A DNA stretch of 40,444 bases from a bacterium Ga0077546 (GTDB taxonomy: Bacteria > Cyanobacteriota > Vampirovibrionia > Obscuribacterales > Obscuribacteraceae): positions 1 through 40,444 of the forward strand of contig LNEX01000496.1 in the NCBI GenBank assembly GCA_001464165.1. The letters are read 5' to 3'. Position 1 is the first letter of the stretch. Every line of letters starts with the position of its first letter. The notes under the pieces were generated by a model. That model had not been told where the DNA came from. It ran no database searches and saw only the letters and a list, made by a program, of their open reading frames with translations. Below, piece by piece: positions 7,084-14,907 of this stretch. Both the position numbers and the translations under genes were made by a program.

Positions 7084-9738
7084 TTAGTGATTAAAGCCGA
7101 TGTTCGTATTGGGATAATAGTGCTTTAGTTGAGCGATGATGTTTTTAACTTCATCGCTCTTTCCTTGATTGCGAGCGCGATCTAGCTTTGTTTGCAGGGC
7201 TAAATAGTTGGCTGGATCAATCATTACGGCCTGGTCAATAATTTGCTCAGCAAGCCACTTCCCTAGTTCATTGGCTGATTTCATGGCTGTTGTTAGCTTT
7301 TGCTGGTAAGCCGGAATTTCTTTTTCTTTGGTGCCGACTTTTGCTGAAGCAGTCTTGGCTGGTACCGTCAAGGTTTTGATTGCGGGCTTCTCTTTCTCTA
7401 TCTCTTTCTTCTCAGCGCCTTTCGGCGTTTTCACAGCTTCAAGGCGCGATAAGAAGTAACCAGACGCAGCTCGTACATTGGCATCAGTAGGGCACAAAAC
7501 AACAGCCTTGCCAATTTTTTGCTTGGCGCTAGATAGATAGCTTATGTTCTGACATTGGCTTGAATAGATATATCCCCACGTTGCCAAAACTCGACCGAGA
7601 ACGCTTTTGTCTTTGCATTTCTCGGCCAAGTTGTAGGCCGTTAAAAGCTGGGCATCCGATTCAGCAAAGAGAGTTTGCGGTGGGAGTGGTTTGATTCCTG
7701 TGCCGTCATTAGTTGTCGCCGCCGTGTCTGAGGTTAAACTGGCAGAAGTAAGTGGAGCGAAAATATGTTCTGGGGTAAAATTGCCACCGCTCTTTTGACA
7801 AAGCATAATTGCTAGTTCTGCTCTAGCTAGTGCTTCAACACCGGGCAAATCTTCATGGTGGGCCGAATCGGCCACGGTTGTTAAATCCCGAATGGCTTGG
7901 TTGGCATTGCGTGTTTTTAGCCATTCAAATCTAATGGCGTCAATTTTGTCAGTAAGTTCGTTCTTCTTTTTCACCATAGCGCTTTGTTCAAAGAACAGTC
8001 GTTGATTGCGATAATCAAATGTAACTTTGTAGCGACTTAACAGTGGATTGCCTATGATTGCCAGGTCTTTGGAGCTAATTATGCCAGCTTCTCCTTGGCC
8101 TTCTATTAGTTGTGGTGCTATAGAAAATACCGGTTTTTCAATGCGATGTTTGTCTAAATCTAAATACTCAAAACGAGCGGCTCCGGTTTCAACTGGTTTG
8201 CCGTCAAGGCCCTTCAGGATGCCGACTTTTAGTACTGGCCCCCAGAGTAGTGCTTTGACTTTAGTTTCGGATATGTTGTTGAAGGCTGCCCCTGTGTCAA
8301 TCAAGAAGGTTACTTTTTGCTTGCCGTCAATAGTTCCCTCAACCGCTAGGCCAGACATTCCTAGGCTCGGTTTGGTATTAACAATGATGGCACCTTCAGG
8401 TACTACTACTTGGGTTGGGTCAGCAAAGCGTAGCTTTTCGTTTTCGTAGTCGACTGTCATAAGATAGCGTTTGAGCACGTTTGCGCCGATTAGACCGGCT
8501 GGCTTTGCTCCTGGAATGTTGCCAAACGAATTGAGGTCGGCAACTGCAAAAGGTACATTAGCAATTTCTAGTTCACCCAGGGCTAGCGACTTAACTAAAA
8601 CCGCGCCGGTTTTGATAGTGCCAGAGCCAGTTGTCATTGATACGCCGCTATCGCTTCCTAACGAAGTGGCACCAATTTTAGTGGCTATTGATTTGTCGAG
8701 CAGGCATTGAGTGGCTCCGGTATCAACAATGAAGCGCAAGTCGTGGAGACCATTCACTTTGGTGGTGACTAAAATCTCGCTAGAAGTATACTCGAATGGC
8801 ACGGTGATAGCGCCAGCTGCTAGCCTCGCTGAAGGTCGTTCTTTGGGCATGATGAAGATGTCATCAGTCACACTTGGATCAACCGTTACTTCGCTAACTA
8901 GAGTCTCGGAGACTTTTTTGTCGCCAGAATATTCTACGACCTTGAAGGGTTGCTGGGTATTTTCTACTAGGCGAAAATCTGAGTAGGTGTAACGTTTCTC
9001 GACCTTTACGCCTTGCTCTAAGTCAACTCCTGCATAGCTAGAGCCGACCACATAGTGATTTTCCTTATCTACGTAAAAGGCTGTTGGTTCACCATCTTCG
9101 GCCCAGACCTTTAGGGTGTCGCAGTGCTGTCCGTCTATTGTTATAGGCTCGCCTACCTCCATGCGGGTGGTGGGTGAGGCTACTTTCTCAAGCAGCAAAA
9201 GTCCGTGTGTAATATCTTCAGCAATGCGCTTTGCTGTAATTTGATCTGAAGGTAAAACTGTGTCGCCTTGCTGCGTCCAGCACATTACACCGTCGTAGAC
9301 TGTTGTTAGTGGCTGACCTAAAAAGCTTATGGTAATCTTTTGCTTTTCACGTTTCAGCAAAATGTCACAGTCAAAAGTATTGATGCCGTTCGAGAGTGAC
9401 GAGGTTTGAACAATTTTGCCTTTGGCTCGGCAAGGAATATCATTGAATCTCTTGAAAGCGGCATAGCCCCCAATTGCTTTTAGCAACTGATCGCCTAGTA
9501 AGCGAGCTTCCTTTGATTGTGTGTATATGTGCTCGCTTTTTTCAGCTTTCTCACTTTTTTCTATCTTGCTCTTGGAGCTAGCAGAATGAGATTTAGCAAA
9601 AGCAGGTTGTATAAGAGGTGATTGCAGAGAGGCTGGCTGGCAAATAGTCAAACTGATGCTGAGCAGGCAATTGGCCGCTACCGCTAGTCTAAACTTTGAT
9701 TGTTTAGACGCTTGAAAAATATGCAGGCCTGTCAACAT
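7084..9738 (-). CDS. Secreted protein with two retropepsin-like aspartic protease domains
   Basis: An 884-residue protein with an N-terminal signal or anchor segment (about residues 16-48, AFAKS near its end). A Lys/Glu/Ser-rich linker follows, then a beta-rich region (75-310) resembling the LolA-like fold. Next come two retroviral-type aspartic protease domains with catalytic motifs VDTGATQ (Asp339) and IDTGAAF (Asp481). Each has a downstream hydrophobic-Gly element (PAGLIGANVL and LAIIGNPLLS), as in the Asp_protease_2 and gag-asp families. The last 300 residues are helical and TPR-like. Retropepsins act as dimers; two domains in one chain could form an internal pair. Substrates are unknown. 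Confidence 0.8.
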   Translation of the reverse strand: MLTGLHIFQASKQSKFRLAVAANCLLSISLTICQPASLQSPLIQPAFAKSHSASSKSKIEKSEKAEKSEHIYTQSKEARLLGDQLLKAIGGYAAFKRFNDIPCRAKGKIVQTSSLSNGINTFDCDILLKREKQKITISFLGQPLTTVYDGVMCWTQQGDTVLPSDQITAKRIAEDITHGLLLLEKVASPTTRMEVGEPITIDGQHCDTLKVWAEDGEPTAFYVDKENHYVVGSSYAGVDLEQGVKVEKRYTYSDFRLVENTQQPFKVVEYSGDKKVSETLVSEVTVDPSVTDDIFIMPKERPSARLAAGAITVPFEYTSSEILVTTKVNGLHDLRFIVDTGATQCLLDKSIATKIGATSLGSDSGVSMTTGSGTIKTGAVLVKSLALGELEIANVPFAVADLNSFGNIPGAKPAGLIGANVLKRYLMTVDYENEKLRFADPTQVVVPEGAIIVNTKPSLGMSGLAVEGTIDGKQKVTFLIDTGAAFNNISETKVKALLWGPVLKVGILKGLDGKPVETGAARFEYLDLDKHRIEKPVFSIAPQLIEGQGEAGIISSKDLAIIGNPLLSRYKVTFDYRNQRLFFEQSAMVKKKNELTDKIDAIRFEWLKTRNANQAIRDLTTVADSAHHEDLPGVEALARAELAIMLCQKSGGNFTPEHIFAPLTSASLTSDTAATTNDGTGIKPLPPQTLFAESDAQLLTAYNLAEKCKDKSVLGRVLATWGYIYSSQCQNISYLSSAKQKIGKAVVLCPTDANVRAASGYFLSRLEAVKTPKGAEKKEIEKEKPAIKTLTVPAKTASAKVGTKEKEIPAYQQKLTTAMKSANELGKWLAEQIIDQAVMIDPANYLALQTKLDRARNQGKSDEVKNIIAQLKHYYPNTNIGFNH

Positions 9739-9880
9739 TGCTTCGCTTCCCGTTCAAAATCTCGTGTTATTAACCGCTAATTATCGCAGCCTTGAGGCAA
9801 GACTGTAAAATAAGCTGGCGGCAAAGAGCCTGGTCTGAAACAAATAATCTGAAAGTAACACCCTGCAAAGTGAGAAGACA

Positions 9881-10813
9881 GTGGTAGATAATCTGGTGGA
9901 ACGTAGTATAGATGGCGCATTGAGCCATACTGGCAAGCCTTTCATTGCCGATAGTTTAGCCAAGCTCAGCCAGTGGAGAGCCAGTCATGGTGATGCCTGG
10001 ATTGGTTCAGGCAAGGGCCAGAAAGTGGCCTTTGTTCCAACCATGGGCGCTCTGCATGCCGGACACCTTGAGCTTGTCAAACATGCCAGGGCTCAAGCCG
10101 ACCTGGTTGTGGTTTCGATTTTTGTTAATCCTTATCAGTTTGGACCTACTGAAGACTTTGACAAGTATCCGCGAACATTTGAGCGCGATCTTGAATTGCT
10201 TAGCCCTCTTGGCGTCGATTGTGTTTTCTATCCTACTGAAAAAGAAATGTACCCCGCTGGACGCGAGTCCATAGTCAGTGTTGCACCGGCTCATCCCCTC
10301 AACGACACCTTAGAGGGTGCTTTCAGGCCCAGCTTCTTCCGTGGAGTGGCCACGGTCGTGACCAAGTTATTTACGCTAGTGCAGCCACATATAGCGTTCT
10401 TTGGTGAAAAAGACTTCCAGCAGTTGCTTGTTATCAAAGCCCTTACCCGCGATTTGAACTTGCCACTTGACGTTATTGGAGTGCCTACTGTGCGGGAAGC
10501 TGATGGTTTGGCTCTCAGCTCACGCAATGCTTATTTAGATGCGGCTGCGCGCAAACTGGCTCCAGTCTTGCATGAAGCCTTGTCTGAAGTGGTCGCTGCA
10601 TCACAAGTTGGTGTATCAGTAGAAGACGCGGTTAAGGGCGCTACTCTTATTGTTTCTGCCGAACCGGAATTTACTCTGCAATATCTAGCTGTCTGTAATG
10701 CCGAAACCTTCGAACCATTGCCGCCAGCAGGTAAATTCAGTAAGCCATTTGTTGTTCTTGTCGCCGCTAAGCTGGGCGAAGTGCGCTTGATCGACAATAT
10801 TGTGGTGCGCTAG
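9881..10813 (+). CDS. panC: Pantothenate synthetase
   Basis: A 310-residue enzyme that condenses pantoate and beta-alanine with ATP to make pantothenate in the cytoplasm, upstream of CoA. The HIGH-type nucleotide-binding motif is PTMGALHAGH at 53-62. Further conserved blocks are SIFVNPYQFGP, DFDKYPRT, FGEKDFQQL and READGLALSSRN (the KMSKS-like loop). Length is slightly above the usual 280 because of an N-terminal extension of about 25 residues. The GTG start at 9881 has GAGAAG close upstream. The gene stands alone here, divergent from the retropepsin gene. Function is firm; the exact start is less so. Confidence 0.95.
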   Translation: MVDNLVERSIDGALSHTGKPFIADSLAKLSQWRASHGDAWIGSGKGQKVAFVPTMGALHAGHLELVKHARAQADLVVVSIFVNPYQFGPTEDFDKYPRTFERDLELLSPLGVDCVFYPTEKEMYPAGRESIVSVAPAHPLNDTLEGAFRPSFFRGVATVVTKLFTLVQPHIAFFGEKDFQQLLVIKALTRDLNLPLDVIGVPTVREADGLALSSRNAYLDAAARKLAPVLHEALSEVVAASQVGVSVEDAVKGATLIVSAEPEFTLQYLAVCNAETFEPLPPAGKFSKPFVVLVAAKLGEVRLIDNIVVR

Positions 10814-10853
10814 CGATTGCAATGATTACGGGCGGCATGCCTTTGATTTCTAG

Positions 10854-10877
10854 AAATAGGTGTATATACACCTATTT
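10854..10877. terminator. Perfect 24-bp palindrome between convergent genes, possible bidirectional terminator
   Basis: A perfect palindrome in the gap between panC (plus) and a minus-strand gene. As RNA it would fold into a long stem with a minimal loop, flanked by short T stretches on either strand. Position and symmetry suit a bidirectional terminator; a protein-binding operator is the alternative. Confidence 0.5.
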
Positions 10878-10913
10878 TCGAATCAGACACTATTGTTCTG
10901 TGAATTTAAGAAA

Positions 10914-11225
10914 TTAGTGCTCCCAGTTGCTTACTTTCAATGGTGTGAAGAAGCCAGTGGAGCTATTGCCGCGTAATGTTTGGTCTTTGTAGCTGAGAGC
11001 GAAATCTACTCTAGGTAAGGCTGCTACTGCGCGGTCGAGAGGTTGCATCGTGATAGAAAAGTTGTCGACCATTGCTTCGGCGGCTTGACCGACTTCGCTG
11101 GCGATGGTTCTTTGACCTTGTTGAAGTTGTTGCCATTCAGCTTGAAGAGCGCCTTTGAAGCGAACCGAAGCTCTCTTCACTTCAGCGATGTCGAATCTGT
11201 CGTCGTGGTTCTCAGCGATGGCCAT
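10914..11225 (-). CDS. Hypothetical protein
   Basis: A 103-residue acidic protein I do not recognise. The first half is Gln/Glu/Arg-rich and probably helical (IAEVKRASVRFKGALQAEWQ); the second half has a few beta-like stretches (VDFALSYKDQTLRG). The frame extends upstream to a TTG at 11294. I chose the ATG at 11225 because it has GGAG seven bases upstream, whereas the TTG has no clear ribosome binding site. No signal peptide. The 24-bp palindrome lies 36 bp past its stop codon. Confidence 0.55.
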   Translation of the reverse strand: MAIAENHDDRFDIAEVKRASVRFKGALQAEWQQLQQGQRTIASEVGQAAEAMVDNFSITMQPLDRAVAALPRVDFALSYKDQTLRGNSSTGFFTPLKVSNWEH

Positions 11226-11394
11226 TTCCGTTCTCCAGCTCTCTTGCTCTTTCGAGTAGTTTCCTTCACGCTGGTATCTATACTGATCTGCCAATTTCTG
11301 GACAAAATCTTTTCTTTTGCCAATATTTGGGGGTTTTGGTGTTTAGTTAAGATGGATAATTCGTAGGGATGGGCGAAATGTTAGAGGTGGCTGC

Positions 11395-12036
11395 GTGAAA
11401 TTCTTGATCAAGGCCGGCCTCGGTGAATCTGCAAAGGTAGTTGAGATCAATGTGCCAGGTGATGATCCACTGATAGCGGAGATTTTAGCTGAGGTCAAGG
11501 CACCAGGGGTTTTGCCTGTCTTCCTTCAGGGAGTGCTTCAGTCTGGGACGGCCTTCTTGGCTTTCCTCAACGGAAAAGTGCGCTTGAATGATGGTAGGCG
11601 GGCGAGTCATTATTGCTTGCAAGATGGCTCGACGCTTTATCTAATGGCTTCTCGGGTGTTGCCTGACTATGAACTTCTATATGAGTTTGAGCCTGCGGAA
11701 AGAGAGGAGTTGGTTCGCATCTCTGACGAGATTCTGTCAGAAGAAGTGTCGTGGGACGATGGGGCTTGGAGTCTATACGAGGTTGTTAGGGATTCTGAGT
11801 CTCTCAGGCTCGGGGCCGGAACTCTGAATTTGGGGACGACCAGTCTTGCCGGATTATACGGCGTAATCGATGATCTTGATGAAGGTCAAGCTTTTGATGC
11901 AAAGCTCTATAGCCCAGATTTGGCAAAGCGGAAACAGGCTTTTCGCGATCAAATGCTTCTTGAAGGTCCTCCGCGAGTCAGAGGCATTGCGCTTAAGATT
12001 GTGAACACACTTTCTTTGACCGAGGATGAGGCCTGA
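11395..12036 (+). CDS. Hypothetical protein with possible ubiquitin-like N-terminal domain
   Basis: A 213-residue acidic cytoplasmic protein starting at GTG with GAGGTG upstream. The first 90 residues alternate strands and turns (FLIKAGLGES, FLAFLNGKVRLNDGRR, LQDGSTLYLMASRV). The ending, a strand after a Gly-containing turn, resembles beta-grasp or ubiquitin-like folds. The second part is helical with repeated Leu and Asp. The similarity is to fold pattern only and no family is claimed. Convergent with the secreted gene at 12073. Confidence 0.6.
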   Translation: MKFLIKAGLGESAKVVEINVPGDDPLIAEILAEVKAPGVLPVFLQGVLQSGTAFLAFLNGKVRLNDGRRASHYCLQDGSTLYLMASRVLPDYELLYEFEPAEREELVRISDEILSEEVSWDDGAWSLYEVVRDSESLRLGAGTLNLGTTSLAGLYGVIDDLDEGQAFDAKLYSPDLAKRKQAFRDQMLLEGPPRVRGIALKIVNTLSLTEDEA

Positions 12037-12072
12037 AATATGCTAATCAGGCTGCTAGTGAGACGGTTGTTA

Positions 12073-12840
12073 TTAGCGCTGCGGCCGAGTATATGGGTGA
12101 AATCTCTCGCCGAAGGTTATGTCGACAAGAATATTCGTGCACTTGTGGTCTTTCATTTCTAGGGTGTAGTCCAAGTACTTAATTTGGCAGGTCGAATCTG
12201 AAGATGCTGGGAAATCGGCTAGTGATTTGACGGATTTGCCATTAACCTTGAGTAAGTCGCCCAAGAGTGCAAATAGCACTGCATCTGTTTTTCCTTCGAA
12301 TGACTTGGTATCGAAAATTTCCTTACTTTCACCGATTTGGTCGGAGTTCCATTTGAAACCACAGTTGGCTCCCAGGTAGCGCCCATCGACCATTTCTAAA
12401 ATCATTGGAATCTTGCCGCCTCCAAGAAGGTATATCATCGAGTTGAACTCTTTTCCGCCTTTGACTCGATGGTAACCGGTTTGCGGCATCGGCTTGCCTA
12501 GCCAATTAATAAGTTCAGCTTCAGTCAAACCAACACTCTGTTGGCAAATTCTGTTTGAGTAGAAGCAATCTTCTTTCATTTTCTGATGCATGCCTTGGTC
12601 GAATGAAGAAGGATACGGCTCACCGTCTGTATCGGTGACAAGAACATGGCCGTCTTCGCTGAATATTATTGGTACGCGTTGTGCTTGTGCAATTGGATCA
12701 TCTTTGCCCCGAGGGCTTTCTGCTATGGCTTCAAGAAATTCTGTGGGCGGTGCCCTGTAATAATCTTCGACTGTCAATGCCGCTGCTGGCAAGGCAAAAG
12801 CCATAGAGATGATGAGGGTTAGAAGGGAATGTCGAAGCAT
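12073..12840 (-). CDS. Secreted protein, tandem BamE/SmpA-like motifs, unknown function
   Basis: A 255-residue protein with a clear signal peptide (hydrophobic core, cleavage likely after LPAAA near residue 21). The mature part has six cysteines. Two sections follow the same pattern: a short helix with a G-K/P element (LTEAELINWLGKPMP and FEGKTDAVLFALLGD) and then beta strands. This recalls BamE/SmpA-OmlA domains, but the similarity is weak and is my inference. Its upstream neighbour at 12897 has the same layout, so they are probably paralogues in one transcript with the KARI-like gene. Confidence 0.7.
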   Translation of the reverse strand: MLRHSLLTLIISMAFALPAAALTVEDYYRAPPTEFLEAIAESPRGKDDPIAQAQRVPIIFSEDGHVLVTDTDGEPYPSSFDQGMHQKMKEDCFYSNRICQQSVGLTEAELINWLGKPMPQTGYHRVKGGKEFNSMIYLLGGGKIPMILEMVDGRYLGANCGFKWNSDQIGESKEIFDTKSFEGKTDAVLFALLGDLLKVNGKSVKSLADFPASSDSTCQIKYLDYTLEMKDHKCTNILVDITFGERFHPYTRPQR

Positions 12841-12896
12841 TGTTTTCCATCTAGTTGGCTAGGTATGCCGTCCATTTTGTTTTAGTCACTTTGTCT

Positions 12897-13658
12897 TCAT
12901 TTCGCAATCATATAGCCTTCAGCCCTTGTACAGACGCCATTTTTTAGACTTATACTTATTCCGGAACCACTAGTAAAGTTATAGGAAAGCGTTGTCGGCT
13001 GGCCTAGGCATACAGGGCGATTGGATTCGTCTCTTACATCGCTCGGCTTCCCATATTTTTTTATAATCGCTGCATCGGTTTTACCGACAGCGAAGTTTTC
13101 CATGTCTGCCGTGCGCCAATCTACATACTGTTGCTCTTCATCCCAGTTGCAAATATGTGCTTCTACGCAGGTGTTTCCGACAAAAGTGAGTCGGGTCATA
13201 ATTTTGTCGTTACCGAATTGATAAATCCAAAAATCACCTTCCAGCCAAGTGGGTCTCAAGCCGGGTATGTTCGGTCCTCTAAAGGTAGGCTCTCCAGCTA
13301 ATTTCAGAATATTTTCCTTCTTCAAGCCTTTCGCTTTTTTGCAAAATTGTTCTGTTGCATCACCTTCTGCCTTGCGAAAATAATCGTCGAACCAGTAGCC
13401 GTTTAGTTTTTGGTTAGGAGCCTGGAAGCCATTTAGGTTTGAGAAAACTCGCGAGTCTAGCTGCTTACCATTTAAGCGTTTACCGGCTTCAACGGCCAGA
13501 ATTGGATGCTTGTAAGGGATTTTCGGGCTCGGAAAATCAGGAATTTCCAGCACTGGATAAGGCAATTCTGCTATAAACGTAGCGTCACGAGCAGCAAAGC
13601 CTAACACTGTGGCAGCGATGCAAATCAATGCGACATTTACAAAGTTAGGCTTGGGCAT
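12897..13658 (-). CDS. Secreted or membrane-anchored protein, paralogue of the gene at 12073
   Basis: A 253-residue protein with an N-terminal hydrophobic segment (residues 7-22) that may be a signal peptide or an anchor. The mature part contains two similar units. One is LKKENILKLAGEPTFRG followed by WIYQFGNDKIMTRLTFVG; the other is GKTDAAIIKKYGKPSDV followed by SYNFTSGSGISISLKNG. The helix, G-K/E-P turn and beta-strand order resemble BamE/SmpA-like domains and match the downstream protein. It begins 27 bp after the KARI-like gene, which suggests co-transcription. No enzyme motif is seen. Confidence 0.7.
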   Translation of the reverse strand: MPKPNFVNVALICIAATVLGFAARDATFIAELPYPVLEIPDFPSPKIPYKHPILAVEAGKRLNGKQLDSRVFSNLNGFQAPNQKLNGYWFDDYFRKAEGDATEQFCKKAKGLKKENILKLAGEPTFRGPNIPGLRPTWLEGDFWIYQFGNDKIMTRLTFVGNTCVEAHICNWDEEQQYVDWRTADMENFAVGKTDAAIIKKYGKPSDVRDESNRPVCLGQPTTLSYNFTSGSGISISLKNGVCTRAEGYMIAK

Positions 13659-13685
13659 TGGTTTCTTTCATAACGACAACATAAC

Positions 13686-14702
13686 CTAAAAATGCAGCTT
13701 GTCCTTCAGTTCTCGCCCGGTGCTGGCTAGTTTGGAGGCGGCTTCTTTGCTGGCGTAGGCTTTGGTCACTGGTGAACCGGCTTTGGCTTCGGCGAGGAAG
13801 CTCTGGGCAAACTGTCCGCCTTCTATGTTGCTCAACAGTGTGGCAAGGCGCTCCTCTGCTCCTGCATCAATAATTGCCGGTCCAGCAATGACTGAGCCGT
13901 ATTTGGCGGTGTTAGAGATGGCATCGCGCATGCCGTCCATGCCCTGGGTGAAGAGCAGGTCGGCAATGAGTTTCACTTCTTTCAAGCAAGAAATATAAGC
14001 AAGCTCTGGTTGGTAGCCCTTTGCTACTAATGTATTGAAGCTGGCTTTGATTAACTCAGGCATGCCGCCGCAGAGCACGGCTTGCTCGCAAAATAGGTCG
14101 GTGGTGGTTTCTTCGAGGAAAGTTGTTTGAATTGCTCCGGCCCGTGTCGAACCAATTGCTTTAGCGTAGGCTAGCGCGAGGTTGAAAGCTTGGCCTGACT
14201 GGTCTTGTTCCACCGCTATCAAAGCTGGTAAGCCTTTGCCTTCCAGATAGAGCGAGCGCACCTGGCGCCCAGGGCCTGTGGGGGCAACGAGAATGATGTC
14301 GGCGTCAGCTGGTAGTGCAATTGTTTTGTTGGTGACAGTGAAACCATGGGCGAAGACAAAAGCTTTGTGTTTGGCATTATCTTGCCCAGCAATTTTTTCT
14401 GATGCTGCAATACCCGGGGCAATTTCGTTTTCAAAAACGGCGGTGACCACTTCGTCGGGTAGCATAAGCGCCAATACTGAAGCTTTGCTTGTGGCTTCTT
14501 GCACCGACATGGTGGCAAATCCATCGGCAGTTGCTTTGGCGAAAGCTTTGCCATTTGCTCTAGCTCCGACAATGACTTCTATACCGCTATCTCTCAAATT
14601 GAGTGCGTGTGCGCATCCCTGGTTGCCGTAGCCGATGATTGCCACCACTTTGTTTTTTAGTGTGGCGAGGTCGGCGTCGTTGTCATAATAGATAGTTGCC
14701 AT
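13686..14702 (-). CDS. ilvC: Ketol-acid reductoisomerase (class I) homologue with altered active site
   Basis: A 338-residue homologue of KARI, which makes dihydroxy-acids in valine and isoleucine synthesis using NAD(P)H and two Mg ions. The Rossmann motif is GYGNQGCAHALNLRDSG (from residue 24). The catalytic region keeps His119 (FAHGF), Asp202 and Glu206 (TDLFCEQ), Glu242 and Ser263 (SNTAKYG). However, the invariant Lys of the APKGPG motif is Thr142 (APTGPGRQVR), and the metal-binding Glu of the ECLHE motif is Ser238 (SCLKE). The spacing of all positions matches class I enzymes, so this is real substitution rather than misalignment. It is not next to ilvB, ilvN or ilvD, and two exported proteins follow it. 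Normal KARI activity is doubtful. Confidence 0.85.
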   Translation of the reverse strand: MATIYYDNDADLATLKNKVVAIIGYGNQGCAHALNLRDSGIEVIVGARANGKAFAKATADGFATMSVQEATSKASVLALMLPDEVVTAVFENEIAPGIAASEKIAGQDNAKHKAFVFAHGFTVTNKTIALPADADIILVAPTGPGRQVRSLYLEGKGLPALIAVEQDQSGQAFNLALAYAKAIGSTRAGAIQTTFLEETTTDLFCEQAVLCGGMPELIKASFNTLVAKGYQPELAYISCLKEVKLIADLLFTQGMDGMRDAISNTAKYGSVIAGPAIIDAGAEERLATLLSNIEGGQFAQSFLAEAKAGSPVTKAYASKEAASKLASTGRELKDKLHF

Positions 14703-14826
14703 TTGTGATTGTTCTCTTGCTGTTACATTAAACCGTCTGGAGCTACTTGACTTAGCAAAAAGCGAAGCTTAAATGGCCAGTTTACAGCCTCTGATAACAA
14801 TTCAGGTTAAACCTTGCCGGAAGGTC

Positions 14827-14854
14827 TTGTCTTCCCTCTTTAATGTACTAGACT
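14827..14854 (+). promoter_or_regulatory. Candidate promoter of the opine-dehydrogenase-like gene
   Basis: TTGTCT and TAGACT, 16 bp apart, each match four of six consensus positions. They lie about 55 bp before the chosen GTG start, in the divergent region shared with the KARI-like gene. Confidence 0.3.
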
Positions 14855-14907
14855 GATGCAGTTAAATGAATGCAATTAAATCGGTAACCAAGGAGGGCAG
14901 TTTTTTA

